Source of the DNA: Albugo candida
Lineage: Eukaryota; Oomycota; Peronosporomycetes; Albuginales; Albuginaceae
Length of the DNA stretch: 64,000 nucleotides
Direction: 5' to 3'
NCBI GenBank assembly: GCA_905220665.1
Contig: CAJNAR010000187.1
Span: forward strand, 46,001-110,000
Below, in pieces: positions 1 through 13,800 of this stretch. The notes beneath the pieces were generated by a model. That model was not told the origin of the DNA, did no database searches, and saw only the letters and a program-made list of their open reading frames with translations. The translations under genes and the position numbers were made by a program. Position 1 is the stretch's first letter, and each line of letters begins with the position of its first letter.

Positions 1-2070
1 CCTAATGTTCAACTCTGAGTGTGACAATACGACAATGCCAGTAGCATATTGGTGATAAATAAGCGACAATGAGGATCCGGAATGCAAATAATTGTCCCTT
101 AAGCTAGATGATGAATATTTATGTATAGAGTGGGGGGGGGGCAGTACACATCATAGGTTGTCCATAGTAATTCGTCACCGCTAAAGCTCTCATTTCCGGC
201 ACCGACCTCCACCTGGAGGCTATTTTCTCAAGTACCACGTCACGATCGATGGAACTTTCCCACTAACATATCAACCCCATCATGCTGAAAAAATTTAACA
301 CCTCACTAAGATCACGAGGAGGGAATACTCGATTGATGATCAATTATTTCACCACTTCGTCCAAAGCTTCATTATTTGACTCCATACACTCTAATAGCAC
401 ACCGTTTATATAAACGGATGATCCAGTGTAGCTGGGATGCTTTTGTATGTATTGGTGCAGAACTAGACTAACCTGGCCACATGTGTGATGCAGGCGTCTG
501 CTTCGAATGTGGCGTTTTCGAAAATAGTGGGCAGACTCTTCTAATGTGTAAGTCCATAGTTGCGTGACCGATAAGAAAGTACTCGTGGCCATTTTAGGTA
601 GAGCATGAGGGCGTGCCTTCGAGACCATCTGCGTGAAGAGCTCCACACGGTGACGTTTTTCGTATGAACAAATAAACCTGCATGGCTATATCCTTATAAC
701 ACTCTACTGATTCCGTTAAGACTCGCAGAGTTGGTTTTCCTCTAGATTTAGAATTGGAAGAGATGTTTCCGAACGTTGCGTTGTGCCCGATGATGTGATA
801 TCCGGAGGAAGCTTGAACTCTAGCGAGCTTTGGTTGGATCGTTCCCGTTCGACTTTCTTTGTCGCTTCTTTTTGATTTGAATTCGGCATATGAATGGTTT
901 TGGAGGCGACCACTGATGCCGTTTTTGCTGGTCTTTTTTGTTTTTCGAGCTACAGCCGGTCGAGTAGCAATGCCTCCTAAGTCCAAAAAGTATGGACTAC
1001 GTTGAACGAAACGTGGTCGCTCTGTAGAAAATGGAGCATTCTTACCCACGCAAAGGGATGAGTTGTTTGCCGAATGCGATTTTCTTGCATACCTTCCCAA
1101 CACGCACCAGTGATTCTGGACACGTGGAGGACGCAAAGTAAACTATCCATGTCGACATAAAAACTCCTTTGAATAAGTTTGCTTCTCGAGAGTATCGAGA
1201 AGAACGCCACTCTTCTTTTCGTGGACGGATTTTGAAACACATCCCTTTCGACCTCAAGACCGACATCGAATACATCCAAATGGTATCGACGTTGTAAGGT
1301 ATCGTACTCTTTGGGGATATACTTCAATAGGAATGTTGTCTTACTGGCACTCTAGTTGTTCATATGCGTCCGTGGACGTTCCCTTCACGCGCACATTTCT
1401 CCCTGGTAGTTTAACACCTGGCCAATGTAAGGACTGTTCAGAAGAGACTCAACCACGGGGTTGCCGTGGTCCAGAAGGAGTGAAGTCAGTAATTTTTCTC
1501 CCATTGGAAACGCGGGCCAATGTGTGGCCGGTTTCCAGAATCATCGGAAAAATTACATTCGCAATCTGGTAAAGCCTGGCGGCCACAGCTTACCAATCCT
1601 GTTACTACTTTATTCTTCATAAAGTGCATTAATTGCAGCAATATCCGATGCTTTCGGTTATGGTAGTTGTACGCGTTATTGCGCCTCCACTCGAGTGTTG
1701 TCTTTGCGCAAGGACTCTTGTGACTTGATGAGCTTTACCAAAGAGTGACGGTTGGTCGGTTTACACTTACAGTTGCGTTGACACCACTCTATACCGTCAC
1801 AGTGGGGTCGGTGTTAGTTTCGATGTCATCACACAGGGGTGATTACCCATCAAAAATCATGCAATCACACAAAACTGGGTGGCTCATGAGGATTCCCATG
1901 TCACTACAGAGTAGATAGTAGAACCCGGGGTTGTTTCGATGTGTCGATGTGTCGATTTAAACCATTTTGTTGGAGAGGAAGGTTGAAAAGGTTTTTTTTC
2001 GTGCTTTTTTTACTAAATTGGCGGGTTACGTAGTAGCCGGCAAACTGAGAAGTCCTCTCATCAGCACAGT
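1..2070 (-). mobile_element. LINE-1 copy A, ORF1 half (decayed, runs off the left edge)
   Basis: This is the 5' portion of a non-LTR retrotransposon on the minus strand, collinear with the better-preserved copy at 20552-27628. The 5' end lies near 2070, where the family's terminal block (a GTTACGTAGTAG core) is recognisable at about 2024-2035. Moving leftwards, the ORF1 product is read in pieces. Residues MSTWIVYF followed by STCPESLVRVGKV (about 1100-1160) match the corresponding part of the other copy, and the stretch containing ECMESNNEALDE (about 344-400) matches its ISCMESNDPALDE. The reading frame is broken many times. ORF2 (endonuclease and reverse transcriptase) would lie left of the window. 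Useful detail: copy A keeps a Trp codon where the younger copy has a stop. Family membership is confident; the exact ends are not. Confidence 0.8.
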
Positions 2071-3859
2071 GCCACCTACACCCTAATGAAGAACTGTCAT
2101 GATTGTGCTGCACAGAACTAAAGAATAAAAAGGACGAGGAAGAAGTCAAAATGCTCAAGATCTATAAATTGTCGTGCAGGTTTAAGCGTGTGGTTGAAAA
2201 AAGGCCAAAGTATTCTTACATGATGAACGCTATCGAAACGTGTTCTTCGGATAATGGAAACCAACATGTTGGAAAAAAAGGTCAAGAGATCGAGAGATGT
2301 CGACCTTGAGTCATGCACTTGACTTCAAAAGTGAAGCGATAAGAGCACAAATTACACCGAAGAAAAAATTTGCAGAAGGTTTATATATGATCGATTTAGA
2401 GCAATTTCAATTCAAAATCAACTGTGAGTGAAAATCGAGGAGGATCCTAAACAACTTGAAAAAAAACGATGCAACCCTCACCAACCACACAAGTTAAAAT
2501 AATCATCAAAGACATGCTTGAATTTGTGCTCGTGGATAGATATTCAAACAAGAAGAAAGAGCTTGTACAGGTTACTGTTAGTGTCAAAGCAATTTGATTA
2601 ATTCTTGTCAGATCAAGAAAAGAACAGGAGCCGAAGCGACATCAATTGAGTCATATCAGTGAGGGTGACAGTACTCTGCAACCGGATGCCTTGATTCAAG
2701 ATTTGGATGGGAGACAAGTTCATTGCAGTGTGCTCGGAAGTTTGGTATCGGTATTGAAAACCCGTCCTGATTTGCTAAATAAGTCATGCACACCCACGCA
2801 CGACATTAACTATGATAAGGTATGAGGATCGCTGCAAAGTGCACATGTATTAAGGTAGCGCAACTAGTCACTTATCTGTATTTAAAATTCGAAAGAACAA
2901 AGAAGCATGTTTCTTATGGCTGCGAAAGCTAGTAACGCTATAAACTGGAGTGCAATCTCTTCTATCCACACAAATAATGTAGTATGAAATCCAGGGACTT
3001 ATGCAAAGGCGTGAGACCACTCGAATCACTACAGATACTGCTAGATAAACACATAGAAATCCCCAGAGAATTCAAACCTTGGCCGTACAGGTGTATCAGA
3101 ATTGGGGCATAAGCTTTCTTGCATTTGGATGTCGGACTTAAATACTGCTCGGGAGAATTTCCTTATACGTCATTGCGCTTCTCTAAGACCAGGATCATGA
3201 CGTAGAAAAGTTCGTGTCGCTTAAAATGAGGTAATCATAGTTCAGTGAATGAATAAACAGATGGCAATGGAGACTAAGAGAGCCTTAAGAATCTGAAGAA
3301 TTACGGATACAAAAGCTATTTGATTTTCATGATGCTCGATCAGACGCTGATGACTTCCTGGGTATCAAGAGTGTAACGCATCCGATGAGTTTACGTGTTA
3401 TTACAACCGTATGAGGTGATCTGTATTTTCCAAACTGACAAGCGTGTCTTGAATCAAGTTTCGATTATGATGGCGAACAAAACGATGAGGTTGCTTGGGA
3501 GACGGTTCGGTATAACGAGAAACTTGGAGAACTTGTTACACAGTGAAAAAGCATTTTGTTTTCACAATATCAAGTAATTCAGAGACCCCAGCATTGATTA
3601 CCGTTGCTCTGCTAATTGACTATACTTTAGAGGTTCATCACACGCCTTAATAAGACATGGCTTCTATATATCCTGTAACACTTTAGTGGTCGCAAAATGG
3701 TTCATGTAGCATCATGTGACTTGTGGCAGCACGAGTAAGATACGAGGTTTGATGCATTACAAATGCCACATCGTACAACCAGGACGAAGATTGGTAAAAC
3801 CTTGAATCTCTCCACTACCAGATCTTAGTAAAGAATAAATTTGTACTGCTCTTATATTG
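2071..3859. other. AT-rich stretch without a recognisable gene
   Basis: I see only short open frames on both strands and no RNA gene or clear repeat. A weak plus-strand resemblance to retrotransposon pol near 2740-2790 is not strong enough to call. The stretch may be the 5' half of the copia relic that begins to be recognisable at about 3860. Confidence 0.4.
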
Positions 3860-5840
3860 GTATGACTGGTGGGTAATCGAGCGCATGAACATTCAACTGA
3901 ATCGGGTGACTTCCGAGTCGGGCACAACCGTGCCTCTCACGGGACTTGTACCGAATCGGCAATCACTTATGTGACACCATACGTTTCTCGATATGTAGAT
4001 TCGTGCGAGCTTCACAGAAATACCTATTCCGCCTCGAGCTCATCCAGCATTTCCGATGTCTTGTTGATGTCACATTAGGAGAAAACTGGAATGACACATT
4101 GACTGCTCATGCACAAGTTGGAATTCATCATACTGAGTTGAGTAAGTTTTCCTTCATGACTGGGTGGCAAGCAATGTAGCTGTCAAATACACTCAATTGA
4201 GCTTCGACACGGTTATCAACATAATAAGCACCGATGATTTTCCTTCTTCTGTAGTAATTGAGAAGAGTGTGTAACTATTCAGATGCAAGCCCAGGCCTGA
4301 ATGAAGCTTTCTCTCGAGACAAAAGCTGGTAGTTTCTTGATAGAAAAATCAAGTAGAAAGAAGGTACTTTGGAAATGATCCTGTACAAGTACGTCTACGT
4401 TCGGTAAAATTCGAGCGTTTCGAAGCGAAGCGATATTTGGAATCGTGCATCATTTTTTTTCCGGAGAATTTGTTTTAGTTATCACTGAATACGTACATGG
4501 CTGTTTTGCAACCTCGATTTCCTCATTGTTGAAGATGGGGATATTAAAAACTCCTTTATGGTAAATACTAGTTGATTAAAGCTTTACTGCCGTAAGGATG
4601 CAAAAGTGAATCTGTCGACGGGCATGCATGATGTGGGGGCTCTAGGATCAGCCTCAAAAACATTGTGATATCTCGATTCTATTAAAGTGAATAGCTCAGA
4701 TGCAAGTTGTTCTGCAACATTCGGACCTTACTACGTTAAATAGATGATAAGATTCTCCGCTCTACTAAACTAAAATAAATGACAGCAACATGAACCAAAA
4801 TAAGTCATTTCTGAAGTGAAAAATAGCTATTTACCATCTACACTCCGATGTTTGTGTCGGATGTATTTGACTCGAGTGACAATATATCTACAGGTATGCC
4901 TTTTGCATCACGAGAAAGATACTTGTAGCACCCACTTTCATGTACATCAATGCTAGAGTTATTTCTCAAAGTGCGATCTGTTACAACTTTACTATCAACT
5001 CAACTCGTGGGAAACGTTAAGACGGTGGGACCATAGACCCTTTAACTTCATCGACACTTACCGCAATACCAATCTTTTTACCGACAACATACTCCTATCA
5101 TTATGGGCTCCTGAATTGAAAGATATTGATTAACATCCATATTCATACGTGATAATAATTTAGAAACTTTGATTGTTTCTCGTATCTCTGTAAAACGCGA
5201 TATCCGGTATGTCCTTGTTTTTGTAACGTTCTCATTTCAAATATGATGTTCCATCCTCCCTACTTAGGCTTGGATGGTTCTATGATACACCCGGAATCCT
5301 TTGATGCTCGTAGACGAGTCGTAGGAGGCAGCGAAAACATTGAGCAATTTCGCTCAATGACCATGACACTCATCATTTTGAAGAGGTGAAGTGAAAATCG
5401 GCTTGATTTATTTACAGACGCAGATCAAAGTATGAATTCAGACGAGCGATCTCTTCCGTAGCGATACGCTGGCCCAATCAATCTCTTTCGCGCATCATAA
5501 ATTGGAGTCAGCTTCACTCAAGCCAAAATGAAGCGAAAGATTGTCGTACATAACGGAATTATGTGCGTCCATCATTGTTGATTTCTTAGATAAGCGATTC
5601 ATTGCGTCTATCTTGTTCAGACAGCTCATATCGTTTTGACGTTTTTGCTTGGTAAGATAAAAATCACAGTCAGATGTGATATTTATCTTGTTTCTTCTCC
5701 GGAATAAGAGGGTCCCACTCGAATTATCACGAATTCAATAGCACTTTCCTTCTCCATCAGCGCTTCGCAGTTGCATTTAAATCTTTGACACTTTATCATG
5801 TTCATTTGCGGAGATACTGACAAAAACCTCAATACTCATA
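3860..5840 (+). mobile_element. Decayed Ty1/copia pol relic (integrase end, reverse transcriptase, RNase H)
   Basis: The call rests on short pol motifs found in the right order in three changing frames. Near 3870 the residues VIERMN match the integrase block around the catalytic Glu. Near 4090-4175 the residues ENWNDTL and then FSFMTGWQA resemble the integrase C-terminal part. Near 4848-4880 the residues MFVSDVF resemble the YVDD catalytic loop of reverse transcriptase. Near 5402-5445 the residues LFTDADQSMNSDERS resemble the first RNase H motif, and near 5802 the residues AEILTK resemble its last motif. The spacing from YVDD-like to DAD-like to AEILTK-like (about 550 and 390 bases) is close to that in the intact copia element at 55930-60514 (about 540 and 370). 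Frameshifts and stops are frequent, so this is an old copy. A gypsy origin for the integrase part cannot be excluded. Confidence 0.5.
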
Positions 5841-6753
5841 GCTCCGTGATTTCTCAGCATGATATTGATTTTGTCTATGGTGAATTACCACTATTCCCTG
5901 CTTCTTCCTCGCTCTATCAGCTAGTTCTATTATATAAAAAAGAATGCGACTAATCTAAACAATAATATACTCCATCGATTTGGAAGACACCTATATTGCC
6001 GTGCGTACTAAAACGATTCTGTAATGAGTGACTCCAAGTCTCATCACACTAGGTAAATGTTCGTTTTATTAGCTGCATTAGTTGACAAAGATCGCGTTAG
6101 TTTGGTACGGAAAGAATAGATTGTGTTTCTACAGCCGCAAGAGATATAAAGGTACAACTTGAGCACGGTATTATGCGTGAACATGGGATAACAAAGTTGC
6201 TATTTGTCTCTCTTCGTTTCCTTTACATTATGGCATGACGGGAAGCTCCAATAATACTCCACAACCTCCCATTGTACTGTGGAGTGCAGCGCGTTCGTGT
6301 CCGTATTGAGGACGTGGACATGAAACGTTTTGACTAGTTTAATAGCATCGCTAGCGCCGATTTCTGAGGCTGAATATATTGACAGGTGATTGCGCCATAT
6401 TACTGCACAAATATACGTTCCTTGAAACATGAAGAGTCTCCTTGCTCAATGATAAAGGAAGATTGAGCTTGCATAAAATATCATTACAGGACATGGTGTG
6501 TGAGTATCTTGATGATGATGGGTATGACCGTGCATCGATGGACACTAAAGATATTCTGCTGTTACGAAGCCACTGGATTGAATAATGCAGTGCTTCCATA
6601 CAATTTAGATTCTCTCTCTGATCCACTTTGAAAAAATACAACACTCGACAGACTGTAATACTATTCATGACAACTTGATCAGCGTCGTCGTTTCTAAATC
6701 CTACAAAGAAAATGCTCGTGTATATCAGCGACGAGAAGCTTATCTGATGATGT

Positions 6754-6909
6754 CTATTGTAGTTGTGTGTACATCTGTCGAATGATGGAGTCGGGTCGAT
6801 TAACCTCCGGTGAAAAAGTATAGCATGGTGGTGAAACAACTGCACTTGTTGTAAGAATGCCTAGACCGAGAAGGATTGCTAATGTGCGTTTTTGCTTTGA
6901 CCTCTTCAT
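6754..6909 (-). CDS. Short ORF with a signal-peptide-like N terminus (unrecognised)
   Basis: This open frame of 51 codons starts at ATG (6909) and ends at TAG (6754). The product begins MKRSKQKR, followed by a hydrophobic run LAILLGLGILTTSAVVS, and then a polar part with Cys and Pro. That is a textbook arrangement of a basic n-region and hydrophobic h-region with possible cleavage after Ala-Val-Val-Ser. It could be the first exon or broken 5' end of a secreted-protein gene, since the following DNA stays open in another frame (6351-6845). No family is recognised, and in decayed AT-rich DNA such a run can arise by chance. Confidence 0.25.
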   Translation of the reverse strand: MKRSKQKRTLAILLGLGILTTSAVVSPPCYTFSPEVNRPDSIIRQMYTQLQ

Positions 6910-9900
6910 TCGTAATAGTGTTCAATGTTGAGACGTCACCAATTCAGAAAATTGATGAATTCGAAAGACCAACCGATCCCATTGCATCTCAACAAAGCCA
7001 CGAAAATACCTTATGACATTTTTGTTGGCTTCTGCGCTTTAATATAAGAGCAGAAATCTACGTTGCATATAAGTAAGGTGCACGTCCTACTTTACTAAGA
7101 GACACGAGAATTTGTCCGATCCACGTTCGGCAGCCTAAAGAGTAGCGAGGAACAATCATAGATTGTGAATTAGATAGGAAAAACGCAAGAAAGGAATCAA
7201 TATAAGCAAAGCATATTTTAATACGTGCGCTTCTCAGTTTTTCCAGTGTTTTTGCTTCTGAATAGCACCAATGACTGACTATCACATGTCCTCCTTGTTG
7301 TACGTTTAGTAAAATCCTACATCCTCGTCACAGCACGCTTTTCAATCACTTCCATGAACTACTGAGACCGTTCTTTCTTGCTTTCATTTCATTATACTGC
7401 AAAAACAATGAGTCTCCTCTCTCTACCTTTATATACGACCATCAGCTTGCTAGAATACTCATGATCAAGAAATATACAGGATTTGCTAATCGTAATATCG
7501 ATATAAGAGTTGTATCTTCTTGACTTAGACTTAAGCACGATCGTACAAAGAGATCAACATTAGAAAATCATCATATACACCTTACATTCGGAAAGCGCAT
7601 GACCGATTCTCGAAAGCATCGTGCAACTGGTGGTGTTCCCACCAGTAAAGAATTTACTTTTGCAATGGAATTGGTGGGGCAGGAGTACAACTGCTAGAGT
7701 CGCTTGGATATTGCATTGGATGGAGCCGACTGCTTCAGGCGAATGAGACGATTGAGAATCCATACACGAAGGAGTTGTATCGCTTTTATTGCCTGAAAGG
7801 ATATTACAATGATCTCGCATCGCTTTTGTGTCTTCCAGAGAAGTTGCTAGAAAGCCTCTCTTTCACGCTCCTTTAAACGTGAATAACTTTTTATTGAATC
7901 GATTGTACCTAAATTTGAAACTTCTTTACGTTTTGATCCTTTTGTATTCTGTACGAACATTGATAAAGATCATGTCGTGACGTGACTGTTCGTGCACTTT
8001 TTTAGCTATCTTGACAATGTATAGGCGCGTCGAATCAATTAATTTAGTCCTTACCTCTTACTAGGATGTCTTGGAACTTAAGAAATATTACGATGCCTTA
8101 ACGCTTACACGGCACTGCAAATTCGAGCGCTATAATAGGCGAATGAAATGTCAAATGAAGATTGGGGAACATAGCAACCAAACGCTAAGAAGATTGACAT
8201 ATACATCTTTCTTTATATGAAAGGCGAGATATGCAAGTGTATCGCTGAATTCGCAGCACAGTGTCGAGAGTTCTGCGGAATGAATTGAAGCCGTAAGTAT
8301 TGACAAACGAATCTTTCATCGTAAGACAGCAAGAGCAAAAATTTAGATAATTTGGCATACCAAACTCCCCATCGTTCGGTGATCAACTGAAACATAAGAA
8401 CAGCTTGGATCTCTTACAGTAGCAACCATCATTCGAAATCTTCTGTGAGAAATTCTAGAAATTTATCACGGATGGGTATATAGGTTTTATCGATAAAATT
8501 CTCCTTCTCGATTGAAAAGGGCAAGTGGTCTATCAATCCTCGAAATATTCGTTCCTGATCACATATGGGAAACATCCACACACAAGTCGATGGATTAAAC
8601 GAGCGACCGCATTGCCGTCAGCGAATGCTATTAGACCATGCCGTTCAGCCTGGATTAGATATTGGCCGTCGTTAGAGTTGCTCGCCATAAGAATTAAGAC
8701 GAGTTTTGTTTGTAAACGCTTCAAGTAATTCGACTGCCAGTACAGAGACAAAAAAGGTAGGATGCATAAACATCCGAAGAAAAGAACGAATGATTTGCTC
8801 TAATCAAATCTGCAGAGCTACCCAGAAAAAAAACACGGTACGGGATGGTACCATACTCATCCGTTCATGTGGAGACTTCCGATTGCTGGTCTCGTCCAGG
8901 TCACCCACTTTTGAATCAGCGGTCCTATGAATATCATGGAAAACCTTCGCTGAGAACCTTCTTTGTTCGCCTGATAAACAAAGAATCCAAGTGTGATCCA
9001 CTCGGGATTACATGCGAAGCGTCCAGCATAGTTATCATAACATCTTATGCAAGTATCGTCAGCTATGATACTTGAATTAAGCGCTGATAACGCTTCTCAA
9101 ATCAGTCAAATGAAAAGAGATGCCAACTGAGCGGTGTTATTCTACGTGTTTTGCTTGATATTTTGAATCACTTTCAGTTGACCACAGCAACGGAGCAATT
9201 TTCTCAAAGTCTTTCACGTCATACCAGTAAAGCTCTTTTGATTCTTACGACGAAGATGCTCATTCCTTCCAGGAACCTTTTTTAGGGAGTCGATCTCGAA
9301 ATGAATTTATATGGTAACGAGCACTATCGTTTCATGTCCGTTCCAGCAATATAAATGCAAGTAAAGAAGAAATACTGCTTTAAAAAATTCAATACGAGCT
9401 TACACCAGTAAGAATCAATTGATTGATTAAGCAGCAAGAAATTTGTCATCAAACACTAGTCGCTCACGGACGCGTGATACAAACGAGAAGAAATATCTCT
9501 GCAATGGTAATTTATGATTGATGTATGCAACGATCAAAGTTGCTTTGTGCTTTTTTGCCATTCTGTAAATTTGCGATATTTGCTCTTTCTACTCTAGGAG
9601 CTCTTCGCCGTTTTGTTTGGTAATCATTACCAGATCTTGACCAGGTGATACAGCGACAAATTGTCGAGCATGGAAGAGGGAAGGAGCGCCTGACGTTTAT
9701 TTCCAAATAGGGTTGATAAAAGCGTATGATACTAACCAGAGATCTGAGCAAAAATACTAGTTTATGGAGACTATCTTGCTCGAGAAGAGATTCCGTTCTT
9801 CGTAAAGCCTTTTGTCTGACGCGTTCGCGAGCTTTTGTCGACGGCGTTTTTGCGACCTGTAAGATAATTGAATTGTAAAAAATCTATTACTGCTACATTT

Positions 9901-10776
9901 TCTCGCAAAGAAATGGCGGTTTCCACCTTTCTAGTCTTGCAGAACGGCTAGCTAAAGTTTTTTATGTGTCCGGAATAGTTTGTCAATAACAGCGAATTGT
10001 AGAGCGTACATAGGCTCTGAAATGAACAAATACCTTAACTAAGTCATTTACCACAGTGCTATCGTTTGACGAATGGCTAATCGAAAATATGCAAGTTTTC
10101 TTTCCCCCTTCTTCTTATCGGCTCCAGTGAACAATGGTCAGATGAAAATGGTTCTTCGCTGTATTTCGCGCAGATAGTAGAAAGTAATTATGGACCGCTT
10201 TTTTTGCTTTCTTGGCGATGCGGTAACTACATTAAGTGAGGCGCATACTAGACGAATTTCGTGACTTTGATTGGCTTATGTAAAAAGAGAGCAAAAACGA
10301 AAACAGACTATCTAAACAAAGTTTCCCTCCTGAGATTTCGAAGTATCTTGACGTAGTTTAGATTTGTGTTTTATCCTCGCTAGGAGTGTGATCTCAGCAT
10401 TCACAATTTGGGTGAAAATTAGGATTGCGTCCATCCACGAAGGTGTGATTCTTTATTCATTATAGACATATGCTAATTGTAAGTTTCTGTCGCAACATTC
10501 TATTATATCTACTACCTTCAACCGAAACTAGAAAAGCATCAAAGCTACATATCTCATTCTACGAACAATCAGACTGAATAACATTTCTCACAGCGGTTCT
10601 GATAGTTATAAATGAATTGGCCCAGGATGTCTTAACCAGCATATCAATGACGCGACTGTTAGGTCCGATAGTTTTACCTGTAACATCGACATATGATTTC
10701 TCTTTTGCATACAACCCTGCTGTCGAAAAAGTATACTCTGTCACATTTGCGAACACTTACAAGCTTTCCGGAACGC

Positions 10777-10809
10777 GTATACTTTAACTGTATACTTTAA
10801 CTGTATACT
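10777..10809. repeat. 13-bp tandem repeat, about 2.5 units
   Basis: The unit GTATACTTTAACT occurs twice in perfect tandem (10777-10789 and 10790-10802) and is followed by a partial third copy, GTATACT. It is a short simple repeat with no visible function. Confidence 0.8.
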
Positions 10810-13800
10810 CCAAGGGATGAAATATCAGCCACAACACGGTACGACTACTCACCCACACTTCTGCTTCCGATGAAAAGTGTAGCGCGATAGGTATGTTCAG
10901 CAATGAAAAACGTAGATCGCACTAGAGTACAAAAAAGGAATCAAGGTCCAGCATCATAGTCATTCTGTGGAGCTCACATCATGAGCAGCTAGTTTATCAT
11001 ACTGGAAAAGATTACTCCATTTTTTTAATTACTGCTACTGATATCTCTTGCAAATTTTCACAGATTTTCTTCCTCTGTCAATAAAACAAATTTTCTTGTA
11101 ATAATTCCTCAACTATGTATACCGTCCGGCAACAGAGTATCGGCGTGAATAGTGTAATGGCTTCACGCGCTTTGATACAAAATTCCATATGATGCAGTTA
11201 TTACGATACCATTGCAATGAAATTTATACGAAAAATCTAATTGGAATCGAAGATACGCTGTCCAAGAATCCCATTTTGGTCATTTCGTGTATTATCGGCC
11301 ATCACCATATTCAGTGTCTTATTTTGTACCAATCGGTCCACCAGATCATACGCTTGTTTCTATGATTTGCTGAAATGTCGCTGCAGCGCATAGTGGATGT
11401 CAAAGCAGAACAAACAAGCGGTATAAATCGTAAAGGCGCAAGTTCTGAATATCGACTTTGGTTCGAACTGCATCAGCAAGCGTGTGATCGGTACCAATAA
11501 TTGGACCACTTTCGATGGAATCTGAGTCCTTTTACTCGCTATATCAATCATCTCTGCTGTGACCGCCACACTCACGGAATCTCGAAGTTTCCTAAGTGCT
11601 TGTTCGGAAGGACTAGAAGTCGATTGAATTTGAGATGCTGCTAAATACTTCTTTAATGAAGTAATGAGTTCAGAGATAGTCATTTATTGAGCGATTGAAG
11701 AAGAGCTTGGAGAAAGTCCGCGATCCAGTTTTGGAAATGACAACAGTATGTTGTCATCCAAGGTGCCTCTTCGGTGCAATGTGGTTGATAATGGTGACAT
11801 GACTGTATTATGAACAGTATACAGGGATGGTTCATGGAGCTTTGCTTCCCATGGAGTCCAGCAATGTGATATGCGCGTTGAATATAGAACATTCACGGAT
11901 GAGCTTTATACATATTTTAGTTACAATGGTATGGATAGGATTGCTAGTACTTTGCACTGATAATCTTATTATCACATGGTCTCTGTGGACTTTTGTTTAC
12001 CAAACATTGCTGCAAAACGTACTGCTTTGATCCTTAACATCAGAGGGCTCAATATCTGCAAGCTCACAGAAAAGGTTCTTTTTAATCCTTTTTCGAGCTT
12101 GAAGGAAAAGGTTCCTAAGACTCTCACACGTCACGACCCCATAATCGCGATTCATCTTTGCTTCATAGCCAGTCAAAACGTCATTTACTATACATCCCAT
12201 TGTTGTTGGCTTGTTGATATACAATCCTCTAGATTCCTTACATAGTATCTACTACGTGTACGACATCGCCATAGCATAACTTGATTCGACTAGACACATC
12301 TTTTGTCTGCAATAATTTAAACCAGCTTTTGTGATTTACATCTGCGATACACCCATGCATAAGTGACATTCCCCGCTCGTTTCTATATCCTTACTCAAAA
12401 GAATCAAGAATTTTCTCACAATCTTCTTCCACATGTCTTCTCAGCCTTCCGCGGAGCATCGGGACTGTGTTATCCTTCACAATAACATTGGATATTTGAG
12501 TTTAGTATTCCTCTTCCGCTTTTATTACTCTCTCAAATTCCCCATTGCTTCCCCCTTTTCCTTCTATTTTATTCTAACACAGCAAAAGTGTGTGATCTTT
12601 ATTCCCTGAACGAGTATAAAACCTTCATTTCAAGTACATTGCTGATCGGCCTTTATTTTTTCGAAAGAGCGATAAAGACGTTTCATTTGTTGCTAAATTA
12701 CGAGCGAGTACATTGCTTCTACTCTCCAACAATGAAATTCATTACCACCGAATACCGAATTGGATCATTCTTTCTCACACCTGTATGTATTATTTACCGT
12801 GCCCAGCGAAGCAAAACCATAGTATTTTTCTTCTTGATTTCTCCAAAACTTCTGCTTCATCTCAACGTATAGCATTGACATGAATCTCGTCAATTTTTTC
12901 TCCTGTAGGCTTGTAAGTTTTTTGTGGTCGACTTGTACGCTGGATGTGGTATATCATGGTACATTCAGTATGCCAGAGCCACCAAAAAGCATTGCGAAAG
13001 TTTGTTTATGCAAAATCTCAATGTCGAACAAGACCAAAACTTTCCAAAATTGAGATAGTGAGTAGTGACGCCAAATGTAACACTTTTCTAGTTTTATTAT
13101 CTTGAGAGCTCAAACAGTGAATAGGCCTAGGCAAAGGGCATTAAAAACACTTACGATGAAATGCGATGGGAGCATGGATTTTTTTATTCTGACTTAATTG
13201 CTCAAATCAGCTGAAGGATAGAAACTAGATCGACATATGTCAGGAAGTGTTTATTCAGAACAGTAATCAAATCACCGCTATCAAAGAATCTTGTCAGTAT
13301 GGGTATTAAGAACACCCGCACTGTTTTGCTGCATGAGTTTTGCTTATTTTTCACCAGTTGATGAGTGTGACGTGCTAAATACTCGGGGTTCGTGACTATG
13401 AAGGTTTCACGTTACCTGTCCCTATACCAGCAACTTTGATCTCAATGGATAGAAACAATTATTGCTTTTTGCCGTTGTTCTAGCTATCGTACAATACGTC
13501 CAATTTTTGTTATATCACCATTTACGAGCAATCGCATGGAAGATGCTCTCCCGAACGATCATGGTACAATGATATCAAACGTTATAGTAATAATGCATTC
13601 AGCTTCATGTCAACACAGTATAATATGAATTCAAGAATACTTCGGCCTACCCATTGTGTATCGATTATATTGATATGGCAGAAATCGTTCTGATGTCACT
13701 TAGGTGATCGGTGTAGCCTTTTCTTAGATGCGATTATTATTATATCTAATACTGCGACATATAATGATTAGAGTCAAGCAGCTTTCCAGCGAAAGCTATA

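Noticed and set aside
127..142. Run of about ten G residues
   Set aside because: It is a simple homopolymer inside the decayed LINE-1 copy A; no quadruplex-type repetition of G runs nearby.
11360..11683. 107-codon minus-strand ORF as a host gene
   Set aside because: It is clean and helical but has no recognisable motif, and adjacent frames are open only briefly; the evidence is too thin to name a gene.
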